A stretch of 64,000 nt of DNA. Origin: PLA3 sp964592235. Lineage in GTDB: Bacteria; Planctomycetota; Phycisphaerae; UBA1845; UTPLA1. Position 1 is the first letter of the stretch, and every line of letters starts with the position of its first letter. The position numbers and the translations under genes were made by a program. The stretch covers positions 1 to 64,000 of the forward strand of contig CAZQCF010000013.1 in NCBI GenBank assembly GCA_964592235.1, written 5' to 3'. Below the pieces are notes generated by a model. That model did no database searches. It was not told the DNA's origin and saw nothing but the letters and a program-made list of their open reading frames with translations. Positions 49,727 to 56,979 of this stretch are shown piece by piece.

Positions 49727-50875
49727 TCATCGCCGGGCGACGGACTCATACATCGAGACATAGCGCGGGATCAGTCCCCGCCAGTCGTAGCGCTCCGCCG
49801 CCAGCGCCCGGCCGCGCTGGCCCATGGCCTTGCGGGCTGCGTCATCAAGCGTGACGAGTTCCTTCAGCGCTGCGGCAATGGCGCGGCGATTCGGCGGGAC
49901 AATTCTCCCCGCGTCGGCCTGTTTCACGTCCGGCATGTTGCAGGCGTCGGAAATGACCACGGGCAGGCCTGCCGCCAGCGATTCGAGGATCGACATGCTT
50001 AGGCCTTCGCTCAAGCTGGGCTGGAGCAGAATGCTGGCCCGGCCCAGCGCGGCGCGGACCTCGTCGCGGGAAAGATGACCGGTAAATGTCACGCGCGATT
50101 CCAATCCCTTTCGCCGAATCGCGGACTCCAGCATGCGTTGCAGGCCAAATTCATCGGGCCCCGCGATCACGAGATGCCAATCCTTGCCGGCAGACAGAAT
50201 ATCAAAACACGCCTGCATGCCGGGCACGATCCCCTTCTGGATTGCGACGCGCCCCAGCATCAGCACCCACTTCGCGGAGGCCGCGTTGGGAAACCGCGCA
50301 TGCAGCGCATCGGGCGAGGGTAGCGCCGCGTACTCCGCAGTATGGAGACCGTTCGGAACCGTCGTCACATGCGAGTTGAATCCCAATGCGCGAATCGCCT
50401 CGGCCTCTCCGTCAGCCAGTGCGTGCAACATCGCCGCTCCGCTAAGATTGCGATGCTCAAACATCCAGCCGGCCAGCAGCTTCTTCCACCGGCTGCGCTT
50501 CCACGCCCACGGCATCATCATGCTGTGCGGCGTCATGATGTACGGGCGACCGGCTTTTCGCGCGGCGCGGCCGGCGGCCTGATTCTGCCCCGTCCAAAGC
50601 CCGTGCAGGTGAACGACATCGCAATCAGCCACGAGTCGGGCGATCTTGCTATTGAATTGCGCGGAGCGGCCCAGGCGCGAACCGCCGGAATCGGAGAACG
50701 CGACGACCTCAACGCCGCTTATGTCGGGCGGCGCGCCGAATCGCCCACCCGCCAGCGTCGCGATCCGGCACGAGTGACCGGCGGCGACCAGGCCCGCCGC
50801 TAGGTCAGGCACGACGCGCGCGATCCCGCCCCAGGCCGGGTCCAGCGATTGAATGATGTGCAAAATCCGAATCAT
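49727..50875 (-). CDS. Glycosyltransferase family 4
   Basis: The 382-residue GT-B enzyme starts MIRILHIIQSLDPAWGGIARVVPDLAAGLVAAGHSCRI and has VHLHGLWTGQNQAAGRAARKAGRPYIMTPHSMMMPWAWKRS, TTVPNGLHTAEY, LMLGRVAIQKGI, and LQPSLSEGLSMSILESLAAGLPVVISDACNMPD, the donor-binding loop with the conserved Glu. Donor and acceptor are unknown. It is a single gene, convergent with the DinB-like gene and separate from the large glycan cluster. Confidence 0.9.
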   Translation of the reverse strand: MIRILHIIQSLDPAWGGIARVVPDLAAGLVAAGHSCRIATLAGGRFGAPPDISGVEVVAFSDSGGSRLGRSAQFNSKIARLVADCDVVHLHGLWTGQNQAAGRAARKAGRPYIMTPHSMMMPWAWKRSRWKKLLAGWMFEHRNLSGAAMLHALADGEAEAIRALGFNSHVTTVPNGLHTAEYAALPSPDALHARFPNAASAKWVLMLGRVAIQKGIVPGMQACFDILSAGKDWHLVIAGPDEFGLQRMLESAIRRKGLESRVTFTGHLSRDEVRAALGRASILLQPSLSEGLSMSILESLAAGLPVVISDACNMPDVKQADAGRIVPPNRRAIAAALKELVTLDDAARKAMGQRGRALAAERYDWRGLIPRYVSMYESVARR

Positions 50876-50958
50876 GGTGCGGGTAGCCTAATCCGAGCGG
50901 TTCACGACGCAACGGCGGTCACCTTTTGGTCAGGTGCTTTCGAACGCCGCGTTCCGCC

Positions 50959-50986
50959 TTGCCGCAACCCGTGCAGCGGTTAGAAT
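50959..50986 (+). promoter_or_regulatory. guaB promoter
   Basis: TTGCCG (50959-50964) and TAGAAT (50981-50986) are 16 bp apart. The -10 is 21 bp upstream of ATG 51008, which leaves room for the AAAAGGG site. Confidence 0.55.
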
Positions 50987-51007
50987 CCTCCAAAAGGGCA
51001 ACCATCC

Positions 51008-52519
51008 ATGCACCCCGGCCCCGCAGCTTCCAAGATTGTCGGCGACGGAATCACCTTCGATGACGTGCTGCTGCTGCCCGCGCGCAGCAGTGTCGTCCCC
51101 AAAGACGCCGACGTGCGCACGCATCTGACGCGCAACATCACGATCAACATCCCGCTCGTCTCCGCGCCGATGGACACGGTCACCGAGGCCGGGCTGGCCA
51201 TCGCTCTCGCGCAAGAAGGCGGCATCGGCATCATTCACAAGAATCTGCAACCCGAGGTGCAGTGCCGCGAGGTGGAGAAGGTCAAGCGTTCCGCCAACGG
51301 CGTCATCCTCGATCCCGTCACGCTGCGCCCCACCGACACGGTGGACCGCGCGGCCGAACTGATGCGCCTGCACAACATTTCGGGCGTGCCGATCACCGAC
51401 GAATCGGGCGTGCTGGTCGGCATCGTTACGCGGCGCGACATGAAATTTCTGTTGCACGCCGACCGGCAGGGTTCAACGGCCGGCGCGATGAAGATCGCGC
51501 AGATCATGACGAAGGACGACCTCGTCACCGCCCCACCAGGGACCAGCCTCGATGAGGCCGATCGCATTCTTCAGCAACACAAGGTCGAGAAACTTCTGCT
51601 CGTTCACGCCGATCGGCGGCTGGCCGGACTGATCACGATCAAGGACATCGACAAGAATCGACAATTTCCGAACAGTTGCCGCGACGCGCGGGGGCGGTTG
51701 CGCGTCGGGGCGGCCGTCGGTGTGCACGAGTACGACCGCGTGGCCGCGCTGATCGAGGCCGAGGTGGACGTGATTGCGGTCGACACGGCACACGGCCACT
51801 CGGACAACGTGATCGAGACGGTGCGGCGTATCAAGCGCGAGCACAGCATTGACGTCATCGCCGGGAACATCGCGACGGCCGAGGCGGCGGTTGACCTGCT
51901 CGATGCAGGGGCCGACGCGCTGAAGGTCGGCATCGGCCCGGGGTCGATCTGCACGACGCGGATCGTGTCCGGCGTGGGCGTGCCGCAGCTATCGGCGATC
52001 ATGAATGTCGTCAGCGTCGCGCAGGATCGGCATGTTCCGGTGATTGCCGACGGCGGGGTCCGGTTCAGCGGGGACATCACCAAGGCGATTGCGGCCGGGG
52101 CACACAGCGTGATGATCGGGTCGCTGTTTGCCGGGCTGGATGAGTCGCCGGGCAGCATGGTGCTGTGGAAAGGCCGCCGATACAAGGAATATCGCGGGAT
52201 GGGGTCGCTTGGGGCGATGGTTTCGGGCAGCGCCGACCGATACAAACAAGGCGGCGAAACGCAGCGGGACAAACTCGTGCCCGAGGGCGTCGAAGGGCGC
52301 GTGCCCTATCGCGGCCGCCTGGCGGAGCTGACGTACCAGTTGGTCGGCGGGCTTCGGTCGGGCATGGGTTACTGCGGCGCGGCGAACATCGAGGCGTTGC
52401 GGCACGACGCACGATTCGTGCGTGTGAGCGGCGCGAGCATGGTCGAGTCGCACCCGCATAATCTGGTCATCACCGAGGAAGCACCAAACTACGCCGTGGA
52501 ACACATTGTCGAGGTTTGA
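51008..52519 (+). CDS. guaB: Inosine-5'-monophosphate dehydrogenase
   Basis: GuaB converts IMP to XMP with NAD, the first step to GMP. The 503-residue protein has a TIM barrel interrupted by two CBS domains (about residues 95-215, including MRLHNISGVPITDESGVLVGIVTRRDM). The catalytic Cys is in IGPGSICTTRIVSGVGVPQ, and ADGGVRFSGDITKAIAAGAHSVMIGSLFAG is the phosphate-binding loop. The flap region SLGAMVSGSADRY matches the family. It starts after AAAAGGGC and precedes a lipoprotein gene by one base. Confidence 0.96.
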   Translation: MHPGPAASKIVGDGITFDDVLLLPARSSVVPKDADVRTHLTRNITINIPLVSAPMDTVTEAGLAIALAQEGGIGIIHKNLQPEVQCREVEKVKRSANGVILDPVTLRPTDTVDRAAELMRLHNISGVPITDESGVLVGIVTRRDMKFLLHADRQGSTAGAMKIAQIMTKDDLVTAPPGTSLDEADRILQQHKVEKLLLVHADRRLAGLITIKDIDKNRQFPNSCRDARGRLRVGAAVGVHEYDRVAALIEAEVDVIAVDTAHGHSDNVIETVRRIKREHSIDVIAGNIATAEAAVDLLDAGADALKVGIGPGSICTTRIVSGVGVPQLSAIMNVVSVAQDRHVPVIADGGVRFSGDITKAIAAGAHSVMIGSLFAGLDESPGSMVLWKGRRYKEYRGMGSLGAMVSGSADRYKQGGETQRDKLVPEGVEGRVPYRGRLAELTYQLVGGLRSGMGYCGAANIEALRHDARFVRVSGASMVESHPHNLVITEEAPNYAVEHIVEV

Positions 52520-52520
52520 G

Positions 52521-53141
52521 ATGAGCATGATACGTATGTCTGGTTGGAACGCGGCCGGGATGATGACCCTGGGGATGGTGGTTGCCGCCGGGTGCGCGCA
52601 CGTGAACAATCCGTATGAGGACTCCGGCGCGACAATCGACTACGAAATGAAGACGACCAGCTCCGAAAGCTATGCGAAGGGTCACTCCGAATTCGGCCGA
52701 CCCGTCCGGCGTCAGGCGCCCGAATCCGAAGTGCGGTATGAGAACGGCGCCGTGACGCACTGGCCGCTTTGGTTCGAGGATCCGTTTGAAGACAAGGGCA
52801 ATCGGTTTATCCCCTACGGCAATGCGGACGCCGAGCGCGATCTGCCCGACAACGAGTTCGCCTGGAACTGGGTGGATTACTTCCACATGGCCTACGGCCC
52901 CGCGCGGCTGGTCACCAACGCCGTCGGCTGGCCGGCCAGCGCCGTCGTGCAGCACCCCGGCATGCTGATGGAGAGCAACGGGCGCATCGATCGCAACATC
53001 CTCGGATACGATCACGACGCCAAGCGCAGCGACAGCGTCACGCGCGAGCCGCCGCACGTCAGCATCATCAACAAGCAGGTGCTGGAGACGGACATCGAAC
53101 CGGCGCCCGATGCGGCCGAGACGGCGCCATCCGCGAATTAA
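52521..53141 (+). CDS. Hypothetical lipoprotein downstream of guaB
   Basis: This 206-residue protein has a signal peptide with lipobox VVAAGC, then an acidic, Trp/Tyr-rich mature region (PLWFEDPFEDKGN, FAWNWVDYFHMAYGP). The sequence does not match a family I can name; similar proteins in planctomycetes sit on the membrane with unknown roles. ATG 52521 begins one base after the guaB stop and has a GAGG upstream, so it is probably translated from the guaB mRNA. Confidence 0.7.
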   Translation: MSMIRMSGWNAAGMMTLGMVVAAGCAHVNNPYEDSGATIDYEMKTTSSESYAKGHSEFGRPVRRQAPESEVRYENGAVTHWPLWFEDPFEDKGNRFIPYGNADAERDLPDNEFAWNWVDYFHMAYGPARLVTNAVGWPASAVVQHPGMLMESNGRIDRNILGYDHDAKRSDSVTREPPHVSIINKQVLETDIEPAPDAAETAPSAN

Positions 53142-53278
53142 GGCTTTCGCTGCGACGGTTTCGCACCATTTGGCCATTCGCCCAACGTTTCGTATCATGT
53201 TCAGAAGCTCGAAATCCCGGCCGGCTTTCGCCGATGCCGCAGACGCCGATTCGCCTCCTGGCAGAAAAGGATGAACAC

Positions 53279-53512
53279 ATGAACGCTCTGCGAACCAAGC
53301 TCACCAAGATCGCTTGTCTTGCCTGTTGCGCCGCCGCGCTGCTGGTCGGTTCGGCCTGCTCGCAGAATACCTGCGGCGACTGTTCGTCCGACAAGTGCTG
53401 CATGGCCAAGTGCGCGGCCGGCTGCTGCGACGCCAACTGCAAGAGCGAGACGTGTTGCAAAGAGAAGAAGTGCGCCCCGAATTGCGACGCGCCTTGCTGC
53501 AAGAAGGCCTGA
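53279..53512 (+). CDS. Metallothionein-like Cys-rich lipoprotein
   Basis: This 77-residue protein has a signal peptide and lipobox LLVGSAC. The mature ~51 residues contain 15 Cys in CC, CxxC and CxC-like spacings (NTCGDC, DKCC, AGCC, ETCC, APCC) with Lys between them. Small thiol-rich proteins of this type bind Zn, Cu or Cd, or an Fe-S cluster, at the membrane; disulfide bonding is an alternative. ATG 53279 follows AAAAGGATG. It is not a known metallothionein family. A tandem CDGSH gene follows after 83 bp. Confidence 0.75.
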   Translation: MNALRTKLTKIACLACCAAALLVGSACSQNTCGDCSSDKCCMAKCAAGCCDANCKSETCCKEKKCAPNCDAPCCKKA

Positions 53513-53595
53513 CCCGCACGATAAGAACGCCAATCCAGCATGACCGGGCAGCATGATCCGCCGCCTGGTATAACCCCGTTGCGCGGAGAAACGTC

Positions 53596-53844
53596 ATGGA
53601 CGCCAAGCACGACAACAAGCCCATCGTCATCGAAGAAACGCCCGGGAAGAAGGCCTACTGCCAGTGCGGCCATTCGGCGAAGCTGCCCTATTGCGACGGC
53701 GCGCACGCGCGCCTCGGCACGGGGCTGGCCCCCATTGTGTGTGAGATCAGCGAGGCGGGGAAGAAGGCGGTCTGCCAGTGTCACCGCAGCGGCAACCTGC
53801 CCTGGTGCGACGGATCGCATAAGTCAATGGTCAGTGGTTCGTAG
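53596..53844 (+). CDS. Tandem CDGSH iron-sulfur protein
   Basis: The 82-residue protein has two CDGSH motifs: YCQCGHSAKLPYCDGAH (Cys22, 24, 33 and His37) and VCQCHRSGNLPWCDGSH (Cys60, 62, 71 and His75). Each pattern binds a 2Fe-2S cluster through three Cys and one His, as in mitoNEET relatives. Bacterial versions with two motifs act as single-chain equivalents of the dimer. The last codons (KSMVSGS) run into the CAGTGGTCAGT repeat at 53827. No signal peptide, so cytosolic. Confidence 0.9.
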   Translation: MDAKHDNKPIVIEETPGKKAYCQCGHSAKLPYCDGAHARLGTGLAPIVCEISEAGKKAVCQCHRSGNLPWCDGSHKSMVSGS

Positions 53845-53862
53845 ACAGTGGTCAGTGGGCAG
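53827..53862. repeat. CAGTGGTCAGT-type repeat run
   Basis: Degenerate units like those at 41950-41997 lie at the 3' end of the CDGSH gene. The stop codon of that gene falls within the run. Confidence 0.7.
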
Positions 53863-53933
53863 AGAACTTAAGAAATGCAGAATTGAGAATGGAGAGAGGG
53901 TTTGCCTGCCTGTCGCAGAATGTTTCGATCAAA

Positions 53934-54009
53934 AGCGCCTAACAGAATGGGTGGTACGGGCGTCCCGCCCGTCCAATCACCGTGGACCGGTTTCATTGTG
54001 TTAGGTGCT
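53934..54009. repeat. 76-bp element with 16-bp inverted ends
   Basis: AGCGCCTAACAGAATG (53934-53949) pairs with CATTGTGTTAGGTGCT (53994-54009) at 14 of 16 positions. Inside is a perfect hairpin ACGGGCG-TCC-CGCCCGT (53956-53972). This is a MITE/REP-like unit in the gap between the CDGSH and permease genes. Confidence 0.75.
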
Positions 54010-54063
54010 CTTTGACTCGCTTTCTGCACCCTTCGTTCTTAACTCAACGTTCTTCGCAATTCG

Positions 54064-55401
54064 CTATTCACATTTCGCACTTCTCCGCCACAGCGGATAC
54101 GCCCCTGCCACGGCTGCGAGCAAGCCCAGCGTGTAGAGCCAATCGTATCCGCCGCGGCGAATCTCCTCGGTCGCGATGAATACGGCAATCAGCAACTGTA
54201 CGCTCGTAACAAACAGAGCTGTCCACACGCCGCCGGGCACGAGAAAAATGTCGTTCCGCTGCACCCCCACTCGACGATCCCGCCGGCGGAACACGATCAG
54301 GCTGACATACGCCATGCCGTATAAGATCGTGCTGGCGACGAAGTAGATCCCCAGAATCTCCGTGAACGATCGCCGCCACACGAACACCGCCGCGATCCCC
54401 GCCGCCAGCACCTGCGACCAGACCGGCGATTGCCCCGCGTTCATCCGCGCCAGCGCGCCCGGCGCGAGGCCGTCCCGCGCCAGCGCAAAGGTCACCCGCA
54501 CGTTCGAAAGGATCGTCGAACTGATCGAGCCAAGGCAAACGAGAATGCCGGCGACCAGTACGAACTCACGAATGCCCGTCAGGCCGACCTGCTCCAGCGC
54601 CGCGGCCGCGGCGCTGCCCGATCCGCGCAGGGCCTGCGGCGTCGCCGCGCAGAGCAGGCCGTATTGATACAACACATAGACAGCCGTCAGGCAGATCGTC
54701 GTCGACGCCAGCGCGCGGGGCAATCGCCTCTGGGCGTCGCGCATCTCCTCGGCGAGCTTGGCGCTGTCGGTTGCCCCGGCGTAGGACCACATCACGCTGA
54801 CGAGGCCGAGCAGGAAACCCTTCGCCGTGATGGTTTCAACCGGCGCCAGATCGACCGCCGGCGTCCAGCGCCCGGCTCCCATGCTCGCGACGATTCCAAT
54901 TCCCACGACTGTGGCGACTTTCAGGATCGTCAGGAAATTCTGGAACACCGCCCCGGCCCGAAGCCCGATGACGTTGGCCGCCGTCACCAAGGCCAGCGCC
55001 GCACAACCAAAGACGGATTCCGCCGCCGGGACGCTCCAGCCGGACAGTTGCGAGGCGATGCGCCCCAGCCCCGCAGCGATCACGCCCGTGCCGGCCCCGG
55101 TGACGAAGATGGTGAACGACCAGCCGAAAAAGAATGCCGCGAAATCCCCGTACGCCGCTCGAAGATACTGATACTCGGCGCCGGCCTGCGGAAACCGCGT
55201 CGCCAGTTCAGCCGTCACCAGTGCCTGAAGGTACGTAATCAGCCCGCCGACGATCCACGCCACGAGCATCCAGCCGGGCGACGGAATCCAGCCCGCCATG
55301 TCCCCCGGTGTCGTGAAGATGCCCGAGCCGATGGCGACGCCGAGGCCGACGAATACAATCGTCCATGTCCCGACGAGGCGCTTCAGCACGCCGCCGCTCA
55401 C
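54064..55401 (-). CDS. APC-superfamily amino acid permease
   Basis: The 445-residue permease has about 12 membrane segments. The N-terminal helix-1 signature is FVGLGVAIGSGIFTTPGDMAG, followed by GGLITYLQALVTAELATRFPQAGAEYQYLRAAYGDFAAFFFGW. A second conserved stretch is VMWSYAGATDSAKLAEEMRDAQRRLPRAL. Which amino acid it carries cannot be told. It starts at GTG 55401, overlapping the purC stop as GTGA, so the two are translationally coupled. A later GTG (55389) is possible. Confidence 0.88.
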   Translation of the reverse strand: MSGGVLKRLVGTWTIVFVGLGVAIGSGIFTTPGDMAGWIPSPGWMLVAWIVGGLITYLQALVTAELATRFPQAGAEYQYLRAAYGDFAAFFFGWSFTIFVTGAGTGVIAAGLGRIASQLSGWSVPAAESVFGCAALALVTAANVIGLRAGAVFQNFLTILKVATVVGIGIVASMGAGRWTPAVDLAPVETITAKGFLLGLVSVMWSYAGATDSAKLAEEMRDAQRRLPRALASTTICLTAVYVLYQYGLLCAATPQALRGSGSAAAAALEQVGLTGIREFVLVAGILVCLGSISSTILSNVRVTFALARDGLAPGALARMNAGQSPVWSQVLAAGIAAVFVWRRSFTEILGIYFVASTILYGMAYVSLIVFRRRDRRVGVQRNDIFLVPGGVWTALFVTSVQLLIAVFIATEEIRRGGYDWLYTLGLLAAVAGAYPLWRRSAKCE

Positions 55402-56348
55402 GCAGCGCCCCCGTGCGAACCGCCGATGGCCGATGCGTTGAAGCGCCGTTCGGTCAGCCGCTCGTAGGCTTCGATGTACCGAGCGCGAGTCGCCGCGACG
55501 ACATCGGCCGGCAGCGCCGGCGCCGGCGGCGACTTGTCCCACTCGCCTCGATCGCACAGCGATTGGAGGTGATTACGGACGTACTGTTTGTCGAAGCTCT
55601 CCTGGTCGCGGCCGATCTCGTAGGTATCAGCCGGCCAGAACCGGCTGCTGTCGGGCGTGAAAATCTCGTCGATGAGCAGAATCTCGCCGTCGATCATGCC
55701 GAACTCAAACTTGGTGTCAGCGAGAATGATCCCGCGGCGTCGTGCGTACTCGGAGCCTTCGGCATACAGCTCCAGCGTCCGCTTGCGCAGATGCTCCATC
55801 GTTCCGCGACCGACCAATTCGCAGGCGCGCTCGAACGAAATGTTCTCGTCATGGCCCGATTCCTCCTTGGTCGCGGGGGTGAAAATCGGCTCGGGCAGGG
55901 CCTGGCACTGTTTCAGCCCGGCGGGCAGTTCGATCCCGCAGACACACCCCGTTTTGCGGTATTCAGCCCAGCCGCTCCCGGCGAGATACCCCCGGGCCAC
56001 GCATTCGATCGGGACGACCTTGGTTTTCCGGCAAAGCATGGTCCGGCCCGCCAGCACCTCCTGGAACGGCTCAAACCCTGCCGGGGCGTTCCCGCCGACC
56101 ACGCCCAGCAGATGGTGCGGTCGCGCGGCGGCCAGCCGTTCGAACCAAAAGGCCGAAAGAGCGGTCAGGACGCGGCCTTTGCCCGGGATCGGGTCGGGCA
56201 GGACGCAATCAAAGGCACTAATGCGGTCGGTCGCCACGATCATCAGGCGGTCGCCGAGGTTATAGACGTCACGGACCTTTCCTCGTTTGACTTCCACGCC
56301 CGGGATTTGTGTTGTCTTGACGGCTGGCAAAACGGGTGCATTCGGCAT
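55398..56348 (-). CDS. purC: SAICAR synthetase
   Basis: PurC ligates CAIR and aspartate in purine synthesis. The 316-residue protein has KRGKVRDVYNLGDRLMIVATDRISAFDCVLPDPIPGKG, the ATP-binding and substrate loops, and FEFGMIDGEILLIDEIFTPDSSRFWPADTY. Length is that of the longer (about 300-residue) class. ATG 56348 follows AAGGAG. It is divergent from the HU gene and coupled to the downstream amino acid permease gene. I see no purine riboswitch in the 239-bp upstream gap. Confidence 0.95.
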   Translation of the reverse strand: MPNAPVLPAVKTTQIPGVEVKRGKVRDVYNLGDRLMIVATDRISAFDCVLPDPIPGKGRVLTALSAFWFERLAAARPHHLLGVVGGNAPAGFEPFQEVLAGRTMLCRKTKVVPIECVARGYLAGSGWAEYRKTGCVCGIELPAGLKQCQALPEPIFTPATKEESGHDENISFERACELVGRGTMEHLRKRTLELYAEGSEYARRRGIILADTKFEFGMIDGEILLIDEIFTPDSSRFWPADTYEIGRDQESFDKQYVRNHLQSLCDRGEWDKSPPAPALPADVVAATRARYIEAYERLTERRFNASAIGGSHGGAA

Positions 56349-56476
56349 GGGTCGCTCCTTCGGTTCAGGGTGACGGCGGCTCGGTCGGGTCCGGGCCGCC
56401 AAGCGGCGGATAGTGCAGGAGAAACCGCGACGGGTCAAAACCGCTGATTTTTTTAGGAATCTCGCACAGGACCCCA

Positions 56477-56504
56477 TTGATTTCCCCGATTTTCTTGCTA
56501 TTTT
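56477..56504 (+). promoter_or_regulatory. Promoter of the HU gene
   Basis: TTGATT (56477-56482) and TATTTT (56499-56504) are 16 bp apart, within an AT-rich patch between the divergent genes. Confidence 0.5.
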
Positions 56505-56587
56505 GTGCAGCCTGAACGGCGGGCGGAGGCTCGCCGGGAGTTGGAAACCGAAACAAGCAGGAACCCCCACACACAAGGAGTCGCCCC

Positions 56588-56875
56588 ATGGCAGCAGGAA
56601 TGAGCAAGAGCGCACTGATCCGACATCTGGCCGAGAAGAACGAACTGTCCCGCAAGCAGGTCGTGATGTTCCTCGATACCCTTACGACGACGGCTTACAA
56701 AGAGGCCAAGAACAGCTTCACGCTGCCCGGCCTGGGCAAGCTCGTGCTGGTCAATCGCAAGGCGCGCATGGGCCGCAACCCGGCGACCGGCGAAGCAATC
56801 AAGATTCCGGCGAAGAAGGTCGTGAAGTTTCGCGTCGCCAAGGCGTGCAAGGACGCGATCCTCGGCAAGAAGTAA
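56588..56875 (+). CDS. HU-family nucleoid protein
   Basis: The 95-residue HU/IHF-fold protein begins MAAGMSKSALIRHLAEKNELSRKQVVMFLDTL and has the DNA-binding beta arm in FTLPGLGKLVLVNRKARMGRNPATGEAIKIPAKKVVKF, with the NPATGE tip typical of HU. It bends DNA as a dimer. ATG 56588 follows AAGGAG. It is transcribed alone and ended by a strong terminator at 56948. Confidence 0.93.
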   Translation: MAAGMSKSALIRHLAEKNELSRKQVVMFLDTLTTTAYKEAKNSFTLPGLGKLVLVNRKARMGRNPATGEAIKIPAKKVVKFRVAKACKDAILGKK

Positions 56876-56947
56876 GCCTCGCGATCGCCCGGCGCGATTC
56901 CGGATTAATCCATTTGTCTGGACATCGCCGGAACCCGATTGAGCAAG

Positions 56948-56976
56948 AGACCCGCGCCACGCTGCGCGGGTCTTTT
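56948..56976. terminator. Terminator between HU gene and convergent gene
   Basis: AGACCCGCGC and GCGCGGGTCT form a 10-bp stem around CACGCT and are followed by TTT on the plus strand, overlapping the final T of the stem. It ends the HU gene and lies just before the stop of the converging wzy-like gene, so it may serve both. Confidence 0.85.
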
Positions 56977-56979
56977 CAT

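Noticed and set aside
56349..56587. Possible purine riboswitch upstream of purC
   Set aside because: No conserved purine-aptamer core can be seen.
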